DNA from: Malachius bipustulatus
Taxonomy: Eukaryota; Arthropoda; Insecta; Coleoptera; Melyridae
Assembly (NCBI GenBank): GCA_910589415.1
Contig: OU342639.1
Coordinates: forward strand, 14,888,268 to 14,952,267
Direction: 5' to 3'
DNA: 64,000 bases
The position numbers and the translations under genes were made by a program. Of this stretch, positions 25,690-36,815 are shown piece by piece; position 1 is the first letter of the stretch; each line of letters opens with the position of its first letter. The notes below the pieces were generated by a model that saw nothing but the letters and a program-made list of their open reading frames with translations, was not told the origin of the DNA and ran no database searches.

Positions 25690-27370
25690 ATATATTTATA
25701 TATTTCTCCAAAATCGCGAAATTTCGATTTTAAAAACGCTCCTGTGGCTTTATCTTTTAAGATTAGTGAACGAAATTTTGGGTCCTTGTAAAATTTGGGA
25801 ATGACGTTGGATTTTCGTTGAAAAACTTTCCAAAAGTCCCATCACTTCTACAGGGTGTCCCTTCAAAATTCCAGGTATCCGGTTTTTGTCATCTCATTTC
25901 AGGTCGCAGTTTTGAATCTAGGAGACTGAAATTTTTGTGGAAGTAAGATATCCACAAGGAGTGGTCTGGTATTGCACTTGAGCAAAATCGATCGAGCCGT
26001 TTCAAAATGGCGGCCATTTTAATTTTTGGAAAAAGGACTATTTTTTGAACCCCTGTATAAGCTAGATAGAAAAAGAGTTTTATATCAAATTCACAATATT
26101 GGAAGTAAATGACTTGAAATTTAATTTCATGCAACAAAATTTGCATTTTTTCTATTAATAAGCCAGTGGCGTGGGTAGGAAAAGGGTAAAAATGGCTAAA
26201 TTTCTCCAACAATTTATGAGCACATTTTTGAAGTAATTAAACTGAAATTTTTACAGTAGACAACTATACTAATAGACTTCAACCCTTGAGAATTTCAAAA
26301 AGTAAATAAGAAAAATGGCGGAGATATTCGATTTTTTTTTACATGATGTTTTTTTTAAATTAATTTCTCTAAATTTTTAAAAACGCTCCTGTAGCTTCAT
26401 CTTTCAAGATTAATGAACGAAATTTTTTACTCTTATAAACCTTAGGGCTGACGTTTGATTTTCGTAAAAAACATTTTCCTAGAGTTGTGTTACTTCTACA
26501 GGATGTCCCTCCGAATTTCAGAAAAAAAACCGTCCGTGAGGCACGGTTTCTGGTCGAAGTTTTCAATCTAGAGCGCTGAAATTTTTTTGGTAGTAAGATA
26601 CCCTCAAGTAGTCGTCTGGTACTGTATTTGAGTAAAATAGGTAAAGACATTCCAAAATGGGGGCCTTTTCAATTTTTGGAAAATGGCTAGATTTTGAACC
26701 CCTAAATAGGCAAGATCAAAAACTTTTAAACAAAATTAACAAGATTGGAATAAACGTATTTGAAATTTGAGCTAATGCAATACAATTTGCATCATTTCTA
26801 TTAATAAGCCAGAGGCGTGGGTAGGAAAAGGGTAAAAATGTCTACATTTCTATAAACATTCATGAGCTTATTTTTGAAGGAATAGAACGGAAATTTTGAT
26901 AGTAGACAACTATACTAATAGCAGTTAACCTTCAAAAATTTCAAGAAGCAAATATAAAAATGGCGGAGATATATTCGAATATTTTTAAATGATGTTTATT
27001 CCTCTAAAATTTCAAACTTTCGGTTTTCAAAACTCTCCTTTCAGTTTTTTCCGAATTTATTAAAGGTAGTGTAAAAAATATTATTTTTCAAGTAAAGTTA
27101 GCCAGTGGCGGGCATAGGAAAAGGGACAAAATTGTGAAATTTTGCCAATTTTTTTGATTTTTAAATTTAAAAATCCATTCTAAGGCACGTGTTGAAACGA
27201 AATGAAATGAAATTATCACAGAAAATTTTTCACATTAAAGCACTACGCTAACATGACATGACTATGGAAAATTTCAGAAAGCCAATAATTTAAAAAGCGG
27301 TGAAAATATTCATAATTGGATCGCATAAAAATACACTATTTCTGCGATTGATGCGCAAGAAGGTTTTTTA
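25690..27370 (-). repeat. Right arm of the 9.2-kb inverted-repeat structure
   Basis: Inverted copy of 18,128-19,800. The two arms appear nearly identical over 1.67 kb, whereas the third family copy at 32.9-34.1 kb is clearly diverged. This points to a recent inverted duplication, gene conversion, or arms acting as terminal repeats of one element. The outer end reads CGATTGATGCGCAAGAAGG and then changes to unrelated sequence. Confidence 0.85.
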
Positions 27371-28853
27371 TATTTTTCCTTTTTTTTCCGGATTCCCTGG
27401 ATTTTGAATTCTGTTTTTGACACGATGAGAGGAGAGGCTGTGTTTTCTTCGGGTTCTGAATCTTGGCTTTTTTTAATTTTGTTAATATTTTAGCTGCTAT
27501 ATCTCCAAGCCACTTAACTTATGGTACTCACCACTGAATCACCATGAGTATATTGAAAAAACAAAAAAAAGGGAAGGAAAAAACTGGAAAAAAATTATTC
27601 AACAAGTGAACTTCGTCAGATTCTTTGTAGTAGATAACTTATTCATCATGCAAGCTGTGTTCATTTCCCGTCGTTGCATTTGGTATACTAACTCTTTCCA
27701 TTGGTTTGTTGAAATTACAGATGTTTTTACTTTCATATCATATGACACCAAATCTTTTTCCAGAATTCATATGACGCTAGAATACTTTTCTATCCATAAA
27801 CCATAGTTTTAATGTAGCTTATATTCGCGGCCTCACAAATTGAAAAAGGAGAGGAGATGGACAAATTCACATTACTATGTTTAACTGCACACAGTGTTAT
27901 TTACAAAATTTACACCTGCTCGCTCTGGACAATTGCTGCATGGTTACCTTTCCACCAATAAATAGTACGAATTGAAATTATTGACACACGTCTCCAAGTC
28001 GTTGGTATAATGGACTTCCAGGATGCATATTTTTTAATTTTGATTTACATCTGTTTTATAAAAGTTTTCTTTTTTTGTTATTTTGATTTTTGAGATCGAT
28101 ATGTACGCTTATATCGAAAAAACCCCGCCTTTTTCGCAACTTTACCGCCGAATTATAGTTTTTTCATTGATTACACCTGTAGAACAAAATAATTAGACTA
28201 ATTACAACATTAATGGCCCTATATTAATACACGTATACCAAAAGTAATTTTTTTTAAATATTAATTAACCTAAATTTTTCCTTTGGACGTAAATTATGCA
28301 GAGCCCTTATACATATCGCTACACTTAACCCCTAAGCTGGGCGTGACGACTACAATCGTCATGTTCTTGCTGCCACGCGGTGGGCATGACGATTGTTGTC
28401 GTATATTTGATTATCTCTATCTTACATAGGGTTAGAAAGACAAAACTATATTCATTTTAAAGGTATTAATTTGTGCCATCTATTAGTGAAAGTTTGAACC
28501 AAATCCATAAAAAAATAAGGGATCTATGGAATAAAATCTATAACAAAGAGCGGAACCAGTGGCGCGCGCCGAAATAACAACTGCAGCGCTAAACACGGAG
28601 TAGAACTAGAGCGCTGCGCTCTGCACTTTAGCTTATAGAATTATTGAATCCCAGTTGTATTGTACTACACACGTTTTACTTCTAGATGCCCTTAGGAACT
28701 ATTACAGTGTACTACATTTTATCGATCAAAATTGGTATCGATTTTACTACCTAAATATAGATGTCCCTAGGTAATATTTGAAATGTATTTTTATGGTGAG
28801 TATACTATTTTGTAAGAAGCTACAATTTAGTTTAGGAATGTCGAGGAACATTT
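27370..28853. other. Gene-free stretch with a TTAACCC-type hairpin
   Basis: No gene is supported. At 28,326-28,412, TTAACCCCTAAGCTGGGCG is followed by a hairpin whose arms are about 19 bases (ACAATCGTCATG against CATGACGATTGT, extended by GACGAC-type words). A TTAA followed by CCC resembles a piggyBac-type terminus, but I found no matching opposite end. Confidence 0.4.
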
Positions 28854-28866
28854 TTACCATAAACAT
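28854..28866. repeat. Target-site duplication, SINE left side
   Basis: TTACCATAAACAT, identical to 29,141-29,153. The pair brackets the SINE and shows that it is a complete retrotransposed insertion. Confidence 0.9.
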
Positions 28867-29140
28867 TTTTTTTTTTTTTTTTTTGAAAAGAGGGAGCATC
28901 GGTCTTAACTGTGTAGGTAAGACATAGTCGCTCCACTCTGGTAATTTGGCTTTGAGACGAACTCTTTAGCCACACACACTTTAAATTATAATATTTGCCA
29001 TTTAAACGTTCGATCGCTTGTTTTACTTTTCACAGACATTCGAAAATGAATCTGAAAAGTAAAGCGGGCCGAGGTGAGTTTCGAACCCGCGATCTATGGC
29101 TTCGTGAGCCAGCGGCGAACCACTAGGCCACGCAAGTCAC
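28867..29140 (-). mobile_element. Complete tRNA-derived SINE with poly(A) tail
   Basis: About 274 bp on the minus strand. The 5' tRNA-like head shows an A box TGGCCTAGTGG (29,120-29,130) and a B box GGTTCGAAACTC (29,076-29,087), the internal promoter of RNA polymerase III. A hairpin TGGC/GCCA with loop TCACGAA between them imitates an anticodon arm. An unrelated body of about 170 bp follows. The 3' end is an oligo(A) tail (the T run at 28,867-28,885). Identical 13-bp target-site duplications flank it, so it was inserted by target-primed reverse transcription using another element's enzymes. The identical duplications indicate a young copy. It is not a functional tRNA gene, because the acceptor stem is absent and the body is fused. 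Confidence 0.85.
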
Positions 29141-29153
29141 TTACCATAAACAT
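29141..29153. repeat. Target-site duplication, SINE right side
   Basis: TTACCATAAACAT, the second copy of the 13-bp duplication at 28,854-28,866. Confidence 0.9.
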
Positions 29154-29511
29154 AGATGGCAATATTTGTATTGCTTTATAATTTATAATTTGAAATTGAT
29201 TTATTTGGACAAGAAATAAACGCGCAAAGACTACAGGGTCATTCTCGATTATTCCTTTTGGAAAAGAACAGTGTTTTTATAGGTATTAGTTTCTAATTAT
29301 AATATTTATCACCGACGTTGCTTTTAATTTTTAGTTTTTTAATTTATTTTCTTCGGTTTTAGATTTTTTTTGATAGGTAGGTACGTTTATTGTTTCTGAA
29401 AACTTGGACTTTTTAGAAAGTCCTTATAAAAAAAGACAATGACTGTTTTTTTCAAAATTCTATCAATTATAAGTGCAATAAGTACCCATAAAAACTCTCC
29501 ATATGCACATA

Positions 29512-30392
29512 CAGTGTGACCCATTTGTTCTTGAAACACCCTGTAGAATCTTAATTTATGGTGCGATTTTAAAGAAATTTCTTTTAAATCATAGAGCTTA
29601 ATAAACTATATTGTGGGAGCAAAAAGCGTCTCATTCCTACAAAATCCAAGACCTACTAGATCAGTGTTTACTTGTAAAATCTCAAAAATTCATATTAGCG
29701 ATTTTTTTAGAAAAAAACTGTGCACGCTACTGGATTCACCAGCCCTCAAAATGGTACTGTTCTAAATTTTATTGGAAATGTCAGAGTAATAAGGATCTTG
29801 CAGTTATTTTAGAAATTCATAATAGAACTCCGAATTTTCATTAATTAATTCGAAAAGGTCAAGAGAGACAAAATAGAAATTGTACGTCTAGTTGGTGATA
29901 ATGTAGGTACTTTAATTTTTTTATTATAATTTTTTATTTATTTATTTATTTTTTTTATTTTTATTTTATTTTTTTTTTACTTTCTTTTACTTTTTTTTTT
30001 ACTTTTTTTAATTTTAATTTTTTACTTATGATAGCTTTTGACCTTTTTCAAATAAATTAATGAAAATTCAGAGTATTATTATGAATTTCTAAAATAACTA
30101 CAAGATCATTTTTACTCTCGACTTTTTCAATAAAATTTAGAACAGTACCGTTTTGAGGGCCGGTGAATCCCGTGGCGTGCCCAGTTTTTTTCTAAAAAAA
30201 TCGCTAATATGAATTTTTGAGATTTTACAAGTAAACACTGATCTAGTAGGCCCTGGATTTTGTAGGAATGAGACGCTTTTTTCTCCCAAAATATAGTTTA
30301 TCAAGCTCTATGGTTTAAAAGAAATTTCTTTAAAATCGCACCATAAATTAAGATTCTACAGGGTGTTTCAAGAACAAATGGGTCACACTGTA
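29512..30392. repeat. Foldback element of about 880 bp with a T-rich centre
   Basis: The arms start CAGTGTGACCCATTTGTTC at 29,512 and end with the inverse GAACAAATGGGTCACACTG near 30,392. The arms are about 390 bp and well matched, sharing for example CTACTAGATCAGTGTTTAC against GTAAACACTGATCTAGTAGG. The centre (29,925-30,030) is a T-rich low-complexity tract. No transposase is encoded. Open frames such as 29,611-29,844 have no family signature. It is a non-autonomous DNA element. Confidence 0.8.
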
Positions 30393-30399
30393 TATATTT

Positions 30400-32230
30400 T
30401 ATATAATTTATTTTAAATTTTTATATAATTGTTACCCTAATAAGTTAGGTACGCCACTGACTTTTTTACTTTTCTAAAGTAAAACTGCAATATATATGTT
30501 ATTCTCTGCATATTTCATATTTTAAGTAATTTTATTTCATTTTTTAATGGATTTTATGGTACCCGCCACTGGAATCGTGAAAAATTGAACACTTGAAAAT
30601 GGGGAAAAACTTATATTTGGTATCTAAGAGGCGGTTTATTACAAAAAAAAAAAGTGAAAAAAAATTTTTCTAGTTTTTTTTTACTCCCCCACCATGCGAA
30701 AGTTAACACAAATATCCCAGCCCACTTAAGGGGAAAAACCGTTTATGGGATACACGGATTATTCTGTATAATGTGGGACAAGGACAACCTGCATAGTAAA
30801 ATTTCAGGACCTAGCATCGGTAAACAAGTGCGGAGATTGTTTGGTATATCGCTTAGTGTCAACAAGTCTTAATATTGTTGACACCTTACAAATGGCTTCA
30901 TTGTCTCTAATCATTGTCTACTCAAAACCGCAACTAATTACTTGTAATCGTCAATCTTGTACGACAAAGTAGCTTATTTAACATAAAAGCGGGCAGAAAA
31001 TCCGTTTATTGAATGATCAACTAAATTACCAAGAAGAAAAAATATAATTATACAACTATAAGAACTCGGGACTAGGTAATTAATCTTGCCAGTTGCAGAA
31101 ACATTTCTCTAAAAACTATATAAAGAAAGGTCCTTCCTTGTAGAGTTGGAGTTAAAAGTTAGAGCTACAGATACTGTTCAACATGTATAGTTTGCATATA
31201 AATATTTACATTAAGGCACTGAGGATTGTATTTATTATTTTCTTATTTAACTACTGTTAAGAATTTATTGGATTTATGGTATAATAACAACCGGTCTTGA
31301 TATAACTGACATAATATAAAATGTACCCCTGTCACTGGTAGCAGTGGTGGCCTTCCCTTGTCCATGTTTCATGCACTGATGCTCCCTTATAACCCTTTAC
31401 ACTTACTTACTTAACAACAATACAAGGCTTCTCCTAGGCTTTGAAACTTGATTTCACACCAGTAATGCCATTTTCTTTGGTCAGTCCATAGTTCTCTGAC
31501 AAAACTTTCCATTAATGCTAATGTTTCAAAGTAAAACCGGAAGTAAGTCGAGTTTGTTCTTTAAAACTACTTGAGGCACTATTCGAAAAGTTCAAGTTTG
31601 TGCATCAAGTTTCTCAATATTAAAATCTGAGTTGACCAATAAGTTGTAGGTCAAACTAAACTCAAAAGTGACATAGAACCATCAGTGGGAGAATTTCTGT
31701 TGACCTCATTTTTTTTTTAATCGGCTCTTCAACAAGTAATCAGTTCTTTAATGTTGCTATAACTTGTTCAAAATATAAAATATAAATTATGATTTCTGTA
31801 AAAAAAAATAATCACTGTTAATGAATTGGTTGTAGCGATCCTAAAAAACAAACTACCACCAGCTTCCAATAGCAACCCCTTAATTTCTCTTAGAAATCAA
31901 GAAATTTCCTTGATAATGATCCAAATCTAGGAAAATAAAATAGAATCGTGTGGCTATTCATTTGCGAGACATACATTTTAACGCTTGTCATAGTTGGCGA
32001 CTTCATATAATTTTTCAATGTAAAATATGTTAATCTGTTTTTGAGGTACAGGGAAATTAAATGCGTTTGGTCAATATTATCTCCCCTGAATGTTTTATAG
32101 AGGAACATTAAATGTGTACATTTTTAAGATCGAAAAAATTCGTCTGTTGCTATAGTTAGATTTTAAATTTATAGTTATGTTGTTCTTGAACCTCTTATTT
32201 TGATTACCTATACAATACCTTTCTTACCTT
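30400..32230. other. Gene-free stretch
   Basis: I see no supported gene or structured repeat. The sequence is AT-rich non-coding DNA with short open frames only. Confidence 0.45.
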
Positions 32231-32239
32231 TCTTGGGAT

Positions 32240-32720
32240 TTAGGTTCCAATTTTTAATTTGTTACTATAGGTTCCTTGCAGAACAAATTAGAAACTTTCG
32301 CACAGCATGTGAGGCGAAGACTGAAGACATGGACGGTACCATTTCGTCGATATTATATCAGCCAGGCCCACGCTAAAATTAATGTAGGTAGGTAAGTATA
32401 TACTTATATGGATCAATATGTAGTCCATAAAAACCTCTGCATTGTAGTGTAAAGCTCTACTGATAGCGAGGACTATTGACACGCATGTTTCTCTGGTTGC
32501 CTACTAATTCAATAAAAATTGCAGGTAACTACCATCAGGAAAAACCTGTTAAGATGTATATAACTTTCAACTTTCGTGTAGCATGTGTAGCGTGGGTCTG
32601 ACTGATATGATATGCTGATGAGTCCATAGTAAGAACAAAGCGATACCGTCCATGTCTTCAGTCTTCGCCTCGCAAAAAACCTATAGTGGCAAATTAAAAA
32701 TTAGAACCTAAATCTTAAGA
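32240..32720. repeat. Imperfect inverted repeat of about 480 bp
   Basis: Arms share GAAGACTGAAGACATGGACG (about 32,316-32,335) with its inverse near 32,645-32,668. They also share AATTTTTAATTTG-type words and GCCAGGCCCACGCT against AGCGTGGGTCTGAC. The arms are about 130 bp each. A CTGATGAG word near 32,614 is not followed by a GAAA box, so it is not a hammerhead core. Confidence 0.6.
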
Positions 32721-32884
32721 AAGCTCAACTATTGTTAGATTTTGTTATAATAAATAATCCTTCCCTTCAAATTTAAAAGCTGTTTATATCGGAACGCTGC
32801 CAGACTAAATTTGTCAGTGTCAAACATGTGTCAGTGTCAAAATATTTGTCAGTGTCAATGTGTGTGTCAGTGTCACTTGTAAAG

Positions 32885-34065
32885 AATAATAAAAACCTTC
32901 TTGCGCATCAATGGCAGAAATAGTGTATTTTTATGCGATTCAATAATAAATATTTTCTTCCTATTTTTTTTATAATGAATATAATGAAAAAATAATCCGA
33001 TTTTTTTTGGGAAAACTCAACCTACCTACCAAAAAAAAAAAGAATGATCCTCTCGTGGTTTCGAACCCGCACTAACAGTTTACTAGGCAAGGGTGTAATG
33101 AACTGAGACACGGTGCGTTTCAAATTTGTAGTGCTAATCGCGTAGGTATATGCAGTACGTCAGGTTCCTACACCTACACATTTTATTTTTTAAACTAGTC
33201 ATATCTTAGTTATTAAAAGACCAATTTGAATACTTTTTTCACCTGCATGTAGGTGATTTAATTGTCGTTGCGATTGCTCTTCTAATTTTCAGAACCATTC
33301 ATAATTGAATGTGAAAAAAAAATAAAAAAGAAATTGCGAACCATTTCATCGACTTAATAATTTTATATAAGTGTCAGCTAATTTTGCACAAGCGAAAAAC
33401 TTTTTTATTTTTCGTTTAAAGTGCTACATTAATTGAGGCGAATTGAAGCTAAGACATCAAATTATATGTTAAAGAAAAAAAAATGGGAAATTTCGGTTCA
33501 ACTTCTTCAAAAATGGACTCATAAATGGTTATAGAAATTTACACATTTTTACCCTTTTCCTACCCACGACACTGGCTTATTAATGGAAAATATGCTAATT
33601 TTGTTGCATTAACTCAAATTTCCAATAATTTTCTTCAAATCCTGTTAATTTGATTTCAAAGTTTTTTTGCCATCTTGCTCATACAGGGGTTCAAAAAATA
33701 GTCAATTTTCCGTTAATGTTCAAAAAATTCAAATGGCCACCATTTTGAAACGGCTCGGCCGATTTTGCTCAAGTGCAATACCAGACCACTCCTTGTGGAC
33801 ATCTTACTCTCACAAAAATTTCAGCCCCCTAGATTGAAAACTGCAGCCAGAAACCGTGCCTCAAGGACCGGATTTTTGGAACTTTGAAAGGACACCCTGT
33901 AGAAGTAACGTGACTTTTGGAAATTTTTTCAACGAAAATCTAAAGTCATTCCAAAGCTTTACAAGAATCCAAAATTTCGTTCACTAATCTTGAAAGATAA
34001 AGCTACAGGAGCGTTTTGATAATCGAAAAATCGTGATTTTGGAGAAATAAATATATATATAAAAA
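32885..34065 (+). repeat. Third, diverged and interrupted copy of the 1.67-kb arm family
   Basis: The outer-end word ACCTTCTTGCGCATCAATGG starts at about 32,890. After an unrelated, interrupting stretch (32,960-33,430) the inner part resumes: CCCTTTTCCTACCCACGACA near 33,550, CACCCTGTAGAAGTAACG near 33,893, ending in GGAGAAATAAATATATATAT. Same orientation as the left arm. Divergence from the two main arms is obvious by eye. Confidence 0.7.
33050..33130 (-). repeat. tRNA-like fragment, probable SINE head
   Basis: On the minus strand GCGGGTTCGAAACCAC (33,055-33,070) is a B-box-like word, with CTCAGTTCATTAC upstream in the A-box position. A related but diverged copy is at 35,055-35,130. No acceptor stem or proper anticodon arm is visible, so neither is a functional tRNA gene. 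Confidence 0.45.
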
Positions 34066-34249
34066 AACCTCACCATCGAAAATGGTGAGAATACGGGGTT
34101 GTCGTGAGGATGGAGGATGTCCATGCATGTAGCATAAAATGTACTTAAACCAGACTAAAGAGTTCAGTTAAAATTCAGAAGAATAGAGTAATAATTACTC
34201 AATTTTACAATAAGAAAAATAAAATATTTTGTTTATGTCTATGTCTATG

Positions 34250-34960
34250 TCTATGAGCATGAAAGTGATGTGTACATTTTCTTTATGGATTATATAAAAA
34301 TATTACAGGCAAAATCCAATTTGACGGTTTCAGTTCTTAGGTTTGATAATGGTAGGGAATATATATCAAATAATGTTCTAAATTCTGTAAGGAGAATGGG
34401 ACGAGATTCGATTACACAACACCCTATACTCCAGAGCGGAATGGTAAGGCAGAAAGATTTAATAGAAGTTTATTAGATAAAGCGAGAACAATGATATATG
34501 ATGCAAATATGCCAAAAGAATTTTCGAGTAATGCAGTGAGGGTAGCTGCTTGTATGTTAAACAGAAGTCCGAGCTCTAATTTAAATAATGTTACTCCTGC
34601 CGAAATATGCAATATGGAATAGAATATTTTGATCGGTAGCATAATGTAATGTACCTAAACAATTTGGAAATAAATTTTATTCGAATGCAAAGAAGTGTTT
34701 ATTGATTGGATATACACCAACAGGATATATATTATGGAATTTGGAACAAGAAAAGGTTATTATAGAAACAGATATTACTTAATTTTACTACGTATAAGAA
34801 AAATAGTATAGTTACTGTAAATATAGAAAGTGCTGACGAAGTAGAAGAGACAACTGAAGGAAATGGATGCAAAGGAAATGGATAAAATAACGAAGAACCT
34901 AATACAAGATAGGAAAATTAAATAACTGTAAAAATTCCAAATAAATTAAAGGATTCATAA
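34250..34960 (+). pseudogene. Ty1/copia integrase remnant
   Basis: The integrase catalytic-core segment VLRFDNGREYISNNV (D of the D,D-35-E triad) is at about 34,335-34,380. After a frameshift near 34,410 the frame continues with TPYTPERNGKAERFNRSLLD (E of the triad) and KARTMIYDANMPKEFSSNAV at about 34,420-34,540. AACMLNRSPS and VTPAEI follow to about 34,610. Further downstream NKFYSNAKKCLLIGYTPTGY (34,665-34,720) corresponds to the conserved segment after the integrase core. Stops and the frameshift make it inactive. No LTRs, protease or RT are visible nearby, so it is an isolated internal fragment. Confidence 0.82.
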
Positions 34961-35054
34961 ATATCAACCGTTTCATAAATATCGCCTATCAAAGTTTTGT
35001 ACTTGAGACACAAAACACCCTGTAACTTCGTAACCAATCACGAAAAAATAATTT

Positions 35055-35130
35055 CTTTTGTGGTTTTCGACCCGCCTTGAAGTCCGCTTATCACCATTGG
35101 TGTAGTTAAGATCACTCATGAATCACCGTG
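35055..35130 (-). repeat. Diverged tRNA-like fragment
   Basis: On the minus strand GGCGGGTCGAAAACCACA is B-box-like, and CACGGTGATTCATGAGTG lies upstream where an A box would be. It is related to 33,050-33,130. A non-functional SINE fragment. Confidence 0.35.
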
Positions 35131-35156
35131 TATATTACCTACATCCAAAACAAATC

Positions 35157-36048
35157 AAATATACAGGGTGTCCCAGCTTATTCGAAGCGGTCTCTGTAGG
35201 CCAAACGATGAATTTTTTCCAAAAAAATTTTGCAAATTCAAGTACAGGATCACAATGGCCATAATTTAAAATTATTTTGGAGTATACAGAGTGTCCCATA
35301 TGACAGTGGCATATCAAAGTTATGTTTTTTTTAAATGGAATGCTCCTATGTTATTGCATTTTTAGATTGTCTGAGAAGAGAAAATAAGATTGGCTTTTAC
35401 AGTTGGTGTTTAAATTAAGAAGTTTTTGAGTTATAAACAAGTGAAAATCGTCTTTTTTCAAGTTCAAGGCCCTGTACAACAAAAACGGCTGAAGATAAAG
35501 AAAAACGGCTTACATGTCCCTATTTTAACTTTTCATCTACTATCCTATGATGTAGATGAAATGTTTATACAGGGTGATAAAAAATTTTCAAAATTCTGAG
35601 ATTTCCCCACGCTTCGCCAAATAAAAAAATCAAAGAAAGTACAAATGTTTCTATACCATAGGATAGTACATAAAAAGTTAAAATAGGGATATGTAAGCCG
35701 TTTTTCTCTATCTTGAACCGTTTTCGTGGTACAGGGCCTAGAACTTGAAAAATGACGATTTTCACTTGTTTATAACTCAAAAACTTCTGAATTTAAACAC
35801 CAACTGTAAAAGCCAATCTTATTTTCTCTTCTCAGACAATCTAAAACTGCAATAACATAGGAGCATTCCATTTAAAAAAACATAACTTTGATATGCCACT
35901 GTCATATGGGACACTCTGTATACTCCAAAATAATTTTAAATTATGGCCATTGTGATTCTGTACTTGAATTTTCTAAAAGTTTTTTGAAAAAGTCCATCGT
36001 TTGGCCTACAGAGACCGCTTCGAATAAGCTGGGACACCCTGTATATAC
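35157..36048. repeat. Foldback element of about 890 bp with ACAGGGTGTCCCA ends
   Basis: The left end TACAGGGTGTCCCAGCTTAT (35,160) pairs with ATAAGCTGGGACACCCTGTA ending at about 36,045; paired coordinates sum to 71,205. The arms are long (about 400 bp) and well conserved. The open frames in opposite orientation at 35,135-35,317 and 35,888-36,091 are the same arm sequence read twice and do not indicate a gene. It lies directly against the next foldback element, which starts at 36,046. Confidence 0.85.
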
Positions 36049-36646
36049 AGGTTGTCCCATAATATGTGGGCAATCTCCCGGATTTGGGTAAATTTCGTAA
36101 AAATAAATGAAAAAATAGCTATAAAATTAATTCCTCAGAGACACCCCTACAAAGATATTAGTTGTTGAAGTTGAGGGTTGAAAATCAATTTTTTGCAATA
36201 ACTTTTTAATTTCTTGACCGATTTTGATAATTTTTGGTTTTGTTTTGTATTATTTGGGACTGTTTAGAATAGTGTTTCATAATCTTTGGTAGCATATACA
36301 TAGACCTCGGGATGGCATAACCCCCTCATTCACTTGAAAGAAAACAATAAAAATAATAATTTTGCAGTTTTTTAAGGTTAATTTTATTTTTATTTGACAT
36401 TTTTTACATAAAAAATGTATCCTTATTTATTTCGATAGAGCGAACCGTTATCGAGATAAACGTCCTTCTAATAGGTGATGCGTCGCAGGAACTTTCTAAA
36501 TTTCAAGTAAATTTTAACAAGATGGCTGACCTTTGACAGTAAATTGAGCAGGAAACAAAACAATAACTTAATTAAATACACGTCAAATAGTGTCAAAGAT
36601 TTCATTTCATGCAGATTCAATTCTAACTGATTTTAAAATGAGTTAC
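36046..36646. repeat. Foldback element (left arm), host of the Jockey insertion
   Basis: The end reads ACAGGTTGTCCCATAATATG. The arm is inverted at 41,018-41,594 with high similarity (GGGCAATCTCCCGGATTTGG against CCAAATCCGGGAGATTGCCC, and ATTCAATTCTAACTGATTTT against AAAATCAGTTAGAATTGAAT). The two arms were originally separated by a loop of only about 30 bp, now split by a 4.36-kb Jockey element. Confidence 0.85.
36635..36646. repeat. Target-site duplication, Jockey left side
   Basis: AAAATGAGTTAC, identical to 41,006-41,017. The exact start is ambiguous by a few A because the right copy abuts the poly(A) tail. Confidence 0.88.
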
Positions 36647-36815
36647 GCGGAGTTTACCTCGAGCATCGAAGCAGTGCGGACGCGATTAAATTCAATCCGA
36701 TAAGGTGCAGCGATACTCGGTCGTAAAAATCAAAACAAGCCGTATTTAAAATAATTAAATAAGTACTATAATAATAATAACCGCATCCTAATAATCAAAC
36801 ATCAAACCACCCCCA

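Noticed and set aside
29040..29140. tRNA gene
   Set aside because: Internal promoter boxes exist, but there is no acceptor stem and the sequence is fused to a SINE body with target-site duplications.
32600..32650. Hammerhead ribozyme suggested by CTGATGAGTCC
   Set aside because: No GAAA box at the required place and no pairing stem II.
35135..36091. Pair of similar short proteins in opposite orientation
   Set aside because: They are the two arms of a foldback element read in each direction.
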